Shown here in pieces: positions 43,005 to 50,736 of a DNA stretch of 64,000 nt. Numbering within the stretch: the first letter of the stretch is position 1; every line of letters begins with the position of its first letter. Source of the stretch: Albitalea sp966211955 (GTDB lineage Bacteria; Pseudomonadota; Gammaproteobacteria; Burkholderiales; Burkholderiaceae_C); the NCBI GenBank assembly GCA_966211955.1, contig CBIHOF010000002.1:1-64000 (forward strand), read 5' to 3'. A program made the translations under genes and the position numbers. The notes beneath the pieces were generated by a model, which saw nothing but the letters and a program-made list of their open reading frames with translations, did not search any database and had not been told where the DNA came from.

Positions 43005-44003
43005 GTGAAGCGGGTGTTGGTACCGACCGCGATCGAGCGCAACGCGCCGCCGGGCAATGCACGCATCCAACAGCTCGATGGCCGCACCATGGGCACGAGC
43101 TGGTCGGTGAAGGCCGTCGGTGGCGACGCGGCCGTGCTGCGCGAAGGCATCGAGCAATGCCTCGATGCCGTGGTGCGCGAGATGAGCCACTGGGAGCCGG
43201 CGTCGTCGCTCTCGTGCTTCAACGCCGCGCCCATGGGCGCCTGGTGCGAGCTGCCACGCGACTTCTTCGAGGTGCTGTCGCAGGCGGTGCACATTGCCGA
43301 CCAGACCCACGGCGCCTACGACCCCGCCGCAGGTGCATTGGTCGACCTCTGGGGCTTCGGTCCACCAGGCCCCGTGCTGTCGGCGCCCGCCGAGGACGAC
43401 ATCGCGGTGGCGCGCAAACGCAGCTGCTGGCAGCGCCTGGAGCTCGACCCCGCGCGACGCCGCGTGATGCAAGCAGGTGGCGTCCGCCTCGACTTCTCGG
43501 CCATCGCCAAGGGCTTCGCCGTCGATCGCGTGTCGCAGTGGCTCAGCGAGAACGGCGCGAGCCATCATCTCGTCGAGATCGGCGGCGAGTTGCGCGGCTG
43601 CGGCATGAAGCCCGATGGCCAGCCCTGGTGGGTGGCGCTGGAGCCGCCGCTGCCACACAAGGGTGCCTTCGGCGCAGCCCCCGGGCACCTCGTGGCGCTG
43701 CACGGCTTGGCCGTCGCGACCTCGGGCGACTATCGGCGCTTCTTCGTCAATGGCGACGTGATGCGCAGCCACACCATCGACCCGCGCAGCGGCCGGCCGA
43801 TCGACCATGGGCTCGCGTCGGTGTCGGTGCTGCATGCGCAATGCATGCTGGCCGATGCATGGTCGACGGCGCTGATGGTGATGGGGCTCGACGAAGGCCT
43901 GGCGCTTGCGAACGCACGCGGTATCGCGGCGGTGTTCATGCAGCGGGTGGAAGACGGCTTCCTGGAGCGAATGAGCAAGGCCTACGTCGCGCAGCTTGCT
44001 TGA
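43005..44003 (+). CDS. apbE: FAD:protein FMN transferase ApbE
   Basis: A 332-residue transferase that splits FAD and attaches FMN to Thr/Ser of target domains. Family motifs: GRTMGTSWSVKAV, DPAAGALVDLWGFG, LDFSAIAKGFAVDRV, VEIGGELRGCG, ATSGDYRRFF, HTIDPRSGRP and CMLADAWSTALMVMG (Mg-binding Asp). Starts with GTG at 43005 preceded by GGGAG; an in-frame stop 27 bases upstream rules out a longer version. No signal peptide or lipobox is present, whereas most ApbE of Gram-negatives are periplasmic lipoproteins and the presumed substrate is exported. Last gene of the tonB operon. Confidence 0.93.
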   Translation: MKRVLVPTAIERNAPPGNARIQQLDGRTMGTSWSVKAVGGDAAVLREGIEQCLDAVVREMSHWEPASSLSCFNAAPMGAWCELPRDFFEVLSQAVHIADQTHGAYDPAAGALVDLWGFGPPGPVLSAPAEDDIAVARKRSCWQRLELDPARRRVMQAGGVRLDFSAIAKGFAVDRVSQWLSENGASHHLVEIGGELRGCGMKPDGQPWWVALEPPLPHKGAFGAAPGHLVALHGLAVATSGDYRRFFVNGDVMRSHTIDPRSGRPIDHGLASVSVLHAQCMLADAWSTALMVMGLDEGLALANARGIAAVFMQRVEDGFLERMSKAYVAQLA

Positions 44004-44025
44004 AGTGGGTGTCTTCGCATCGCCC

Positions 44026-44706
44026 CTACATCCGGCTCCACTGCCGAAGCAGGTTGTGATAGTGCCCGGTGAGCGCCACCACCTCTTCGCATTCGCCGAC
44101 GCGCACCCGCAGCTTCTGGATGGCCTGGTCGAGCTCGAACAACATCGCGCGCTGGCCCGCATCGGGCACCATGCTCTGCGTCCAGAAGAAGGACGCGATC
44201 CGCGAGCCACGCGTGACCGGGGCCACGCGGTGCAGGCTGGAGGCCGGGTAGACGATGAGGTCGCCTGCCGGCAGCTTCACCTCGTGCGTCCCGTAGGTGT
44301 CCACCACCACCAGCTCGCCGCCGTCGTAGTCCTGCGGTGCCGAGAGGAACAGCGTGGACGACACGTCGGTGCGCATGGGCAAGGCGCAGCCGGGCACGGC
44401 GCGGATGGCGCCGTCGATGTGCAGGCCGTAGTGCTCGCCGTCCTCGTAGCGGTTGAACAACGGCGGCGACGTGCGAAGCGGCAGTGCTGCCGACACGAAG
44501 AGCGGGTGCTTCGCCAGCGCCGCGAGGATGATGGCCCCGAACCGCGCACCGACCGGCGAATCCGCAGGCAGCTGGCGGTTGCGCTTCACCTGCGCGCCTT
44601 GCGGACCGACGGTCGCACGGCCGTCGGTCCAATCGGCCGCGCCCAGCGCATCGCGGCATTGCCGCACCTCGTCGGGCATGAGCAGGTTCGGGATGTGCAG
44701 CAGCAT
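44026..44706 (-). CDS. PKHD-type Fe(II)/2-oxoglutarate hydroxylase, PiuC/YbiX-like
   Basis: A 226-residue dioxygenase. The iron triad is His96-x-Asp98 (HYGLHIDGAI) and His159 (SSLHRVAPV); Arg169 (GSRIAS) would bind 2-oxoglutarate. The C-terminus ALTGHYHNLLRQW is typical. It starts four bases after the Fiu-like receptor stop, reproducing the fiu-ybiX order in E. coli and piuA-piuC in Pseudomonas, where it is iron-repressed and thought to modify siderophores or their receptor route. The substrate is not known. Confidence 0.92.
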   Translation of the reverse strand: MLLHIPNLLMPDEVRQCRDALGAADWTDGRATVGPQGAQVKRNRQLPADSPVGARFGAIILAALAKHPLFVSAALPLRTSPPLFNRYEDGEHYGLHIDGAIRAVPGCALPMRTDVSSTLFLSAPQDYDGGELVVVDTYGTHEVKLPAGDLIVYPASSLHRVAPVTRGSRIASFFWTQSMVPDAGQRAMLFELDQAIQKLRVRVGECEEVVALTGHYHNLLRQWSRM

Positions 44707-44710
44707 GGCG

Positions 44711-47062
44711 TCAGAACTTCATGTTGGCCGTGAGATACGCCGAGCGCGGCACGCCGGGCATGTAGCGCTTGCCGCTGTTGTTCACGCTCGCGATGTATTC
44801 CTTGTCGAAGAGGTTGTTCAGGTTCAGCTGCAGCGACAGCTGCTTGTTCATCTCGTACGAGGCCATCGCATCGAACACCCAGTACGACGGCGCGCCCGTC
44901 AACCCGCTTTGCGCCGTGGTGAACTGCGTGACGCTCGACCGCACCGTCGAATCCACGTAGCGTCCGCCACCGCCCAGCGCCAGGCCCTTGATCCCGAAGG
45001 GCTGCTCGCAGGTCGTCCACGCGGTGAACGACAGCCTGGGCGTCCACTGCAGCAGGCCGCCCTGCGTCGGATTGGCGGCACCGGTGAATCCGCTGATGAC
45101 CCTGGCGTCCATGTAGGCGAGGCCGAGGCTCACGTCCCACGCCGGGGTGATCTGACCGGCCGCGCTCAGCTCCACGCCCTGCACCCGGCGCTTGCCAACC
45201 TGCGTGTAGGTGTTGGGGTCGATCGCGTCTTGCACCAGCTCGTTCCTGTTTTCGCTGCGGTAGATGGACGCTGCCACCGCGAGCCGGTTGTCGAACCAGT
45301 CCCACTTCGTGCCGGCTTCGAGGTTGAGGCCGCGCTGCGGCGCATACCCCGCGTTGTTGGCATTGCTGGCCGCCGCGCTCAGGGTGAAAGCCGCGCTGCC
45401 CGGCGGCAGCTGCGAGTTGGCCACCGAGAGGTACACGCTGCCATGGGGCGCAGGCTTGTAGAGCGCCCCGAGCTTCAGGCTCACGAGGTCGTCCTTCAGG
45501 CTCAACGCGCTCGGGATGGGCGTTCCCACCGGCAGCGTCGGGTTGGCTGCGGCGGTGGCGAGCGTCACGCCGTTGAAGTCGGTGCTGAAACGCTCCCAGC
45601 GGATGCCGGCGTTGAGCTTGAGCCGCTCGGTCACCGCCAGCGTGTCGAAGGCATACAGCGCCGCCGTGAGCGTGCTGCCTTTGCTGTAGGCGCCGGTGGG
45701 CACGAGGTTGATGGCGGGGAAGCCATCGCCGGTGTTCGGCGCATGCAGGTTGGCCACCGGCAGCGTGCCGGCGGACGCGAGCGTGGGCGTCGCCTGCTTT
45801 TCGTGGATGAACTCGATGCCGCCGCTGAAGCCGTGCGTCAGGCCCGCGGTGTCGAACTCGGTCGCGAGGTTGGTCTGGTTGGTGAGGATCTGGTTCGAGC
45901 GCTGCGCAATCTGCCGCGAGCGCAGCACCGTCCATCGCGACGGGTCCGCATCGCAGGCGTTGAACCAGCCGCGGTTGCAGCTCGCGCCGTCAGCGGACGT
46001 CGTGCCGCTGAGTCCGCCGATGACGTAGGTCTGGCGCGATCGACCCAGTCGCGTGGTGTTGGTGAGCACACTCCCCGAGCCGAAGTCATGCTCGACCCTG
46101 GTCGTGACCATGTCGACCAGCGTGTGGTTGAAGTCGTCGAGCGAGCCGTAGTAGTTGTGGCGGTCCACAGGCGCGAGCGTCTTGCCCGCGAGTGCGCCGC
46201 CCGTCGCGAAGGCTGCATCGCTGAAGCCTTCGAGACCGATCGTCGGCAGCCCGCCATCGGGCCGGTTGCGCGCTTCCGTGTGCAGGTAGAAGACGCTGAA
46301 TCGGGTGGGGGTGCCCAGGCCGACGGTGAGCGAAGGCGCGATGCCGAAGCTGCGGTTCTTCACCGCATCGCGGCCGGGCACGCCGCCTTCGTCCTTCATC
46401 AGGTTCAGCCGCACGGCAGTGCCGGGCAGGCCGAGGTCGAGCGTGCGGTTGATGTCGGCCGTGGCGCGCACGCGGTTCGCGCTGCCCAGCATCACACTCG
46501 CGCTGGCGGCGTTGCGCCGCGTGGGCGCCTTGGTGACGAGGTTGATGTAGCCCGACGATGCGCCTCGCCCGTTGTCCGCGCCCGACGGGCCCTTCACCAC
46601 CTCGACTTGGTCGATGTTGAACATGTCGCGCGAGACAGCGCCCAGGTCGCGGATGTTGTCCACGAAGATGCTGGCCGAGGTGTCGAAGCCCCGCATCACC
46701 ACCGCGTCGCCCGTCTGCGTGCTGCCGTTCTCGCCCAGGAGCAGCGTGATGCCCGGGCTGTTGCGCAGTGCTTCGCTCAGGGTCGATGCGGCCTGCTGCT
46801 GGATCAACTCGCGCTTGATGACGGTGATGGTCTGTGGCGTGTCCACCAGCGGCTGCGTGAACTTGGGGCTGGCGACGTTGTCGGCCTTGTAGGGGTTCTC
46901 GGCGGCTGCGCGGGCCTTGATCTCGGGCAGCGTCGTTTCAGCAGCGGGTGCGCTCTGTGCCATCACCGCGCCTGGCGCGAAGGCGGCGAATGCGATCGCG
47001 GCGCCGCGATTCAAAAAGGCGTTCGGCGCGAGCGCGTGCTTGCGGCTGCGGATGTGAGCCAT
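44711..47062 (-). CDS. TonB-dependent siderophore receptor, Fiu/PiuA-like
   Basis: A 783-residue outer-membrane receptor. Signal peptide 1-35 (AVMAQ); a TonB-box-like TTLPEIK near residue 44; plug domain with VDTPQTITVIKRELIQQQAASTLSEALRNSPGITL and DMFNIDQVEVVKGPSGADNGRGASSGYINLVTK; a 22-strand barrel ending in SAYLTANMKF with C-terminal Phe. Plug sequences match catecholate-type siderophore receptors, and the adjacent PiuC/YbiX gene supports a Fiu/PiuA assignment. The ligand could be a monomeric catechol siderophore. A Fur box lies 129 bases upstream. Confidence 0.93.
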   Translation of the reverse strand: MAHIRSRKHALAPNAFLNRGAAIAFAAFAPGAVMAQSAPAAETTLPEIKARAAAENPYKADNVASPKFTQPLVDTPQTITVIKRELIQQQAASTLSEALRNSPGITLLLGENGSTQTGDAVVMRGFDTSASIFVDNIRDLGAVSRDMFNIDQVEVVKGPSGADNGRGASSGYINLVTKAPTRRNAASASVMLGSANRVRATADINRTLDLGLPGTAVRLNLMKDEGGVPGRDAVKNRSFGIAPSLTVGLGTPTRFSVFYLHTEARNRPDGGLPTIGLEGFSDAAFATGGALAGKTLAPVDRHNYYGSLDDFNHTLVDMVTTRVEHDFGSGSVLTNTTRLGRSRQTYVIGGLSGTTSADGASCNRGWFNACDADPSRWTVLRSRQIAQRSNQILTNQTNLATEFDTAGLTHGFSGGIEFIHEKQATPTLASAGTLPVANLHAPNTGDGFPAINLVPTGAYSKGSTLTAALYAFDTLAVTERLKLNAGIRWERFSTDFNGVTLATAAANPTLPVGTPIPSALSLKDDLVSLKLGALYKPAPHGSVYLSVANSQLPPGSAAFTLSAAASNANNAGYAPQRGLNLEAGTKWDWFDNRLAVAASIYRSENRNELVQDAIDPNTYTQVGKRRVQGVELSAAGQITPAWDVSLGLAYMDARVISGFTGAANPTQGGLLQWTPRLSFTAWTTCEQPFGIKGLALGGGGRYVDSTVRSSVTQFTTAQSGLTGAPSYWVFDAMASYEMNKQLSLQLNLNNLFDKEYIASVNNSGKRYMPGVPRSAYLTANMKF

Positions 47063-47190
47063 CGGTCGTTTCTCCTGGTCATGGCGACAGTCAAGGGTTG
47101 GCTGGCGTTCTGCCGCTGGCCCGACCGGGGGTCGTGACGCAGGAGATCAGAGGGCTGGCTGGCGCGCGGCATCCTGGGCCGCGCAAGGTC

Positions 47191-47209
47191 GCGAATGATA
47201 ATGATTCTC
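47191..47209. promoter_or_regulatory. Fur box between the siderophore receptor and sodC
   Basis: GCGAATGATAATGATTCTC matches the Fur consensus at 15 of 19 positions by eye, including the central AATGATAAT. It lies 129 bases upstream of the receptor start (minus strand) and 94 bases upstream of sodC (plus strand), so it may control one or both. Confidence 0.8.
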
Positions 47210-47303
47210 AACTGATGGCGTCAAGCCACGCAGCAAGAGGCTCATCCGGCATGTGCCTTGCCGGTCATTCCTGACGCGGCCGGCACGGCCGAAGGAGTCA
47301 GCG

Positions 47304-47939
47304 ATGCGACACAGCCAGCCCTTGCTTCTTCAACTCTCGCTTGTGGGCGCCGTGAGCACCGGCCTGCTGGCCGCGTGCGGCTCCGCACCACCGCCCGCAA
47401 GCAGCACGGCCTCGACAGCCGCGACGGCCGCGTCCACCCCCGCCGGGGCCAAGGCATTCGCCGAGATCAAGCCCACCGCTGGCCAGACCGCGTCAGGCAT
47501 CGCGTGGTTCGAGCAGCGCGGCGAGCAGGTGCAGGTGACGGCGCGCGTGAGCGGCCTCAAGCCCGGGCAGGAGCATGGCTTCCACGTGCATGAAAAGGGC
47601 GATTGCTCGGCCGCGGATGCGAGCAGCGCGGGTGGCCACCTGAACCCCGGGGCCAAGCCGCATGGCGCTGCGGGTGCCGAGCATCACGCCGGCGACATGC
47701 CCTCGCTTTCGGCCGATGCATCGGGGGTGGCCAAGGTGCAGTTCATGGTGCCCGGCACCGTGACCGGCTCGGGCGCGGGCGACTTCGTCGGCAAGGCCGT
47801 GGTCGTGCATGCCGACCGCGACGACTACACGACGCAGCCCGCCGGCAACTCCGGCGCGCGCATCGGCTGCGGCGTGATCCTGGTGCCGACGACGCAGAGC
47901 AAGCCGGGGGCACCCAAGGGCGTGCCGAACGAGATGTAG
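47304..47939 (+). CDS. sodC: Copper/zinc superoxide dismutase, lipoprotein
   Basis: A 211-residue periplasmic SOD. The lipobox LLAAC (Cys25) indicates acylation, followed by a Ser/Thr/Ala linker. Metal ligands are in HGFHVHEKGDC (Cu), the zinc loop HLNPGAKPHGAAGAEHHAGDMP, and VVVHADRDDY (Cu); the disulfide Cys partner is in IGCGVI. The active-site Arg is in ARIGCG. It dismutates superoxide in the periplasm, sensible beside iron uptake. GAAGGAG precedes the ATG. Convergent with the GFA gene (one base between stops). Confidence 0.95.
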   Translation: MRHSQPLLLQLSLVGAVSTGLLAACGSAPPPASSTASTAATAASTPAGAKAFAEIKPTAGQTASGIAWFEQRGEQVQVTARVSGLKPGQEHGFHVHEKGDCSAADASSAGGHLNPGAKPHGAAGAEHHAGDMPSLSADASGVAKVQFMVPGTVTGSGAGDFVGKAVVVHADRDDYTTQPAGNSGARIGCGVILVPTTQSKPGAPKGVPNEM

Positions 47940-47940
47940 T

Positions 47941-48441
47941 TCAGCCGCGCGGCTTCGTGCGCGCCGGGTCGTGCTGCTCGTGCCATTGCGCGAGCGAGAA
48001 GTCCGGGTACTCGTCGAAGTGGGGGTCACCCGGCCTGCCTTCCGGCCGCACCCAGTTGGCGCGTGAGCCGAGCATCATGTGCACGCTGTGCGGCGGCAGC
48101 GGCAAGGGCGTGTCGATGGCGCTCGCGTGCGGATGCACGAGCTCGGGCCAGGTCGGGTCGTACAGCCACAGGGCACTGCCGCATTCACCGCAGAAGTGGC
48201 GTTGGCCGGTGCTTTGCTCGAACGAGCCGTCGGGCTGCTCGATGCGGGCCTCGTACACCCGCAGATGCGCTTCGCCCTTCACCTTCAGCGTCGCGAAGTC
48301 GGCACCGAGGTTGATCGCATAGCCGCCCGCGCCGGCCGTCTTGCGGCAGATGGAGCAATAGCAGCGCATGAAGGGCATGGGCTCGCGCGACTCCACGCTG
48401 AAGGTGATGCGCTTGCAATGGCAGGAGCCTTGGAGGTGCAT
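47941..48441 (-). CDS. GFA-family (glutathione-dependent formaldehyde-activating enzyme-like) zinc protein
   Basis: A 166-residue Zn protein. Structural and catalytic zinc Cys are in GSCHCKRITF, CYCSICRK and HFCGECGSAL. The remainder (HPHASAIDTPLPLPPHSVHMMLGSRANWV) is typical of the large GFA family, most members of which have unknown substrates; true Gfa adds formaldehyde to glutathione. The ATG at 48441 is chosen; the frame remains open through the upstream repeat region without similarity. Confidence 0.88.
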   Translation of the reverse strand: MHLQGSCHCKRITFSVESREPMPFMRCYCSICRKTAGAGGYAINLGADFATLKVKGEAHLRVYEARIEQPDGSFEQSTGQRHFCGECGSALWLYDPTWPELVHPHASAIDTPLPLPPHSVHMMLGSRANWVRPEGRPGDPHFDEYPDFSLAQWHEQHDPARTKPRG

Positions 48442-48510
48442 GGGTGCGGTCCTTTCTCGTGGGTCGGGTCGTCTGGGCGGCGCAATGCTGGCATGGGACG
48501 GCGCGCTTGG

Positions 48511-48578
48511 ACCACAGAGGACACAGAGAGACCACAGAGGACACAGAGCTTTGCATTGCCACTTTGTCCTCTGTGTTG
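48511..48578. repeat. CACAGAGGA repeat cluster: two direct copies and one inverted copy
   Basis: ACCACAGAGGACACAGAG occurs at 48511-48528 and again at 48531-48548; the inverted form TTGTCCTCTGTGTT lies at 48565-48578. The direct and inverted copies can pair into a hairpin of about 11 pairs. It lies between the GFA gene start and the ribH stop and is AT-richer than its surroundings. Confidence 0.8.
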
Positions 48579-48624
48579 AAGAGTGGGCCGTACAGAACGC
48601 ACAACCCACCCGCAGGCGCCCGCC

Positions 48625-49134
48625 CTACGCCGCCAGCCGGCTCAGGCTCTCCACCGTCTCGATGCAGGCCCGCGCCGCTTCCTCGCCCTTGACCACGAAG
48701 TGACGCGTGAAGAACTCGCGGTGCACCTCGTGCTCATGGAAGTCCTTCGGCGTCAGCACGGCCGACATGATCGGCACATCGGTGTCCAGCTGCACCCGCA
48801 TGAGCGCGGCGATCACCGTCTCGGCGACGAACTCGTGGCGATAGATTCCGCCGTCCACCACGAAGCCGCTGGCCACGATGGCGGCATAGCGCCCGGTCTG
48901 CGCGAGCCGCCGCGCATGCAACGGGATCTCGAAGGCGCCGGGCACCTCGAACACGTCCACCTGCTCGCGCGGTATTCGGTGCCGCGCCAGTTCGGCGATG
49001 AAGGCGTCGCGTGCCTGGTGGACGATGTCGGCATGCCATCGCGCATGCACGAAGGCGAATCGCGAGCCAAGCCCAGCGCGCGGGGCGCCGGTCGAATCGC
49101 GGGACAGATGCTGGTGAAGATGGGACTGATTCAT
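48625..49134 (-). CDS. ribH: 6,7-dimethyl-8-ribityllumazine synthase, RibH2 type
   Basis: A 169-residue lumazine synthase catalysing the penultimate riboflavin step. Segments: FAFVHARWHADIVHQARDAFI (substrate site), VPGAFEIPLHARRLAQTGRYAAIVASGFVVDGGIYRHEFVAETVI, and DVPIMSAVLTPKDFHEHEVHREFF, where the catalytic His equivalent lies. The ending and the IYRHEFV variant of the usual phosphate-loop sequence resemble the RibH2 (decameric) type. The leader contains an FMN riboswitch. AAGGAA precedes the ATG. A main rib operon copy is expected elsewhere in the genome. Confidence 0.92.
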   Translation of the reverse strand: MNQSHLHQHLSRDSTGAPRAGLGSRFAFVHARWHADIVHQARDAFIAELARHRIPREQVDVFEVPGAFEIPLHARRLAQTGRYAAIVASGFVVDGGIYRHEFVAETVIAALMRVQLDTDVPIMSAVLTPKDFHEHEVHREFFTRHFVVKGEEAARACIETVESLSRLAA

Positions 49135-49231
49135 GGTGTTTCCTTGACGGAAGTGATTGCCAGAATCAGGGCGCACGAAGGCCGCGGCCCCACCGCCGGC
49201 GAGCCGGAGGCGAGGACGAGTGCCACTCGCG

Positions 49232-49386
49232 CTCTCTTTCATCCGGACTGTGACCGTCGGCTTCGGGATCTCACCGAATCTGCTGACCCCGGCTGGTTTG
49301 CACCAGCCGGGCGCTCGCGGGCTTGTGCGATGCGTACTGCCATCGCCATCACCGCCGGTGGGGAATTTCGCCCCGCCCTGAGAACG
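49232..49386 (-). ncRNA. FMN riboswitch (RFN element) controlling ribH
   Basis: Reading the minus strand from 49386, the conserved RFN blocks appear in order: TTCTCAGGGCGGGG, GAAATTCCCCACCGGCGGT, AGCCCGCGAGCGCC, GGTCAGCAGATTCGGTGAGA, TCCGAAGCCGACGGTCA, AGTCCGGATGAAAGAGA. It ends 97 bases before the ribH ATG. Between aptamer and gene are GC-rich hairpins (for example CGAGTGGCACTCG) that could sequester the ribosome-binding site; no T-run terminator is visible, so translational control is likelier. A TATGAT at 49419-49424 could be its -10. Confidence 0.95.
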
Positions 49387-49451
49387 CTTTGCCGCCGGCC
49401 GAAGCCGTTGGCACACCGATCATAGGTCTGTCGACAAATCCCCCGCCCGGG

Positions 49452-50207
49452 TCAGTCTTCGAGGTTTTCGTGGTGCGCACGCGCGCCGCGCTTCCAGTAC
49501 GCCGCCGCACGGATGTTGTGGCGCGGCACGCCCTTGTCCTCGACCAGGATGCGGCGCAGCACCACCATGGCGGACGCCTCGCCCGCGCACCATGCATAGC
49601 CTTCACCAGCGGGCAGCTGCAAGGCATGCACGGCGTCCACCAGCGCATCGGTGGAGTTCACCCACTGCACCTCGGCCGATGCCGTGGTGCGGAAGTCGCG
49701 GCGGTCCGCCAGGTCATCGGTCAGGCCGATGACGATGGCGCGCGCGCCCGACGGCAGTTCTTCGAGCCGGCGTGCGATGGCAGGCAGGGCGGTCTCATCG
49801 CCGATCAGCAGGTGCCAGTCGTAGTCTGTCGGGATGACGAAGGAGCCACGCGGGCCGGCCACGACAGCGGTGTCGCCGGGCTTCGCGCTCGCAGCCCAAG
49901 CCGCCGCGGGGCCGTCGCCGTGCAGCGCGAATTCGATGCTCAGCTCGCGGGCCTGCGCGTCGAAGTGCCGGGGCGTGTAGTCGCGCCGCACCGGCTCGCC
50001 GCCCGCGTCGCCGAGAATGAGCTTGATGTGGTCGTCAAACGAAGCGCTGATGAAATCCGCGAGGCTGTCGCCGCGCAGCACGATGCGGCGCGTGTGCGGC
50101 GTGGGCGCCTCCACGCGCGCGACCTCGAGCTCGCGCCGCTTGATCTCGTGGCGCACGCGCTGCACACGAGAGACGGAAGGCGGCGCGACGGTGTCGATGA
50201 TGCTCAT
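49452..50207 (-). CDS. Siderophore-interacting protein (FAD-dependent ferric-siderophore reductase)
   Basis: A 251-residue SIP/ViuB-family flavoprotein that reduces ferric siderophores in the cytoplasm to release iron. FAD-binding RDYTPRHFD (R-x-Y-T), the FALHGDGPAAAWAASAKPGDTAVVAGPRGSF block and the C-terminal NAD(P)H-domain motifs (LLIGDETALPAIARRLEEL, YAWCAGEASAMVVLRRIL) are present. ATG at 50207 chosen over an in-frame TTG at 50234, which would lie in the operator region. Divergent from a MarR gene and upstream of the FMN-riboswitch/ribH unit on the same strand. Confidence 0.93.
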   Translation of the reverse strand: MSIIDTVAPPSVSRVQRVRHEIKRRELEVARVEAPTPHTRRIVLRGDSLADFISASFDDHIKLILGDAGGEPVRRDYTPRHFDAQARELSIEFALHGDGPAAAWAASAKPGDTAVVAGPRGSFVIPTDYDWHLLIGDETALPAIARRLEELPSGARAIVIGLTDDLADRRDFRTTASAEVQWVNSTDALVDAVHALQLPAGEGYAWCAGEASAMVVLRRILVEDKGVPRHNIRAAAYWKRGARAHHENLED

Positions 50208-50226
50208 GCGATGCAATCCCTGAATG

Positions 50227-50272
50227 GTTGACAATGTCTCCTATCATGAAGAAATCAGTTGATAATGTCAAC
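50227..50272. promoter_or_regulatory. Probable MarR operators (two related sites)
   Basis: GTTGATAATGTCAAC (50258-50272) is a perfect 5-5-5 palindrome; GTTGACAATGTC (50227-50238) is a second, incomplete copy 31 bases upstream. They lie between the SIP and MarR genes, as for an autoregulated divergent pair. If MarR starts at 50246, the second site is inside its coding region. Confidence 0.6.
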
Positions 50273-50713
50273 CATGTGGGCAAGCATGGCGACGACGACG
50301 TGCTGGAACTCGTCCATGCTGTCATGCACCTCTACCGCTCCGAGCAATACCAGGTGCTGCGCGACGGCCCGCATGACGTGACGCACATGGAGAGCAAGGT
50401 GCTCGGCTTCTTCGGCCGGCACCCCGGCTCGACGCTGAGTGACCTGGTGCAGCACAGCGGCCGCGACAAGGCCCAGCTCGCCCGGCTCATCAAGAGCCTG
50501 CGCGAGCGTGGCCTGCTCGACACGCAGGCCGACGAGAACGACCGCCGCAACCTGCGGCTGTCGCTCACCGCGGACGGCCAGGCGGTGCAGCGCGCGTTGC
50601 AGCAGCAGGCGAAGAAGGTCAGCGCGAAAGCGGTGGCCGGTCTGTCCGCAGATGAGCGCGATCAGTTGCGCGCGTTGTTGCAGCGTGTGCGGCACAACCT
50701 CGACGGCGGCTGA
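50246..50713 (+). CDS. MarR-family transcriptional regulator
   Basis: A 155-residue winged-helix dimer regulator. The HTH and wing are in MESKVLGFFGRHPGSTLSDLVQHSGRDKAQLARLIKSLRERGLLDTQADENDRRNLRLSLTADGQ. Dimerising helices flank it. Start is uncertain: ATG 50246 is used; ATG 50234 and GTG 50276 (in frame) are alternatives, and the GTG would leave both operator-like palindromes outside the gene. Divergent from the siderophore-interacting protein gene, its likely target. Confidence 0.88.
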   Translation: MKKSVDNVNHVGKHGDDDVLELVHAVMHLYRSEQYQVLRDGPHDVTHMESKVLGFFGRHPGSTLSDLVQHSGRDKAQLARLIKSLRERGLLDTQADENDRRNLRLSLTADGQAVQRALQQQAKKVSAKAVAGLSADERDQLRALLQRVRHNLDGG

Positions 50714-50736
50714 GCGGCCCAACTGGACGCCACATG

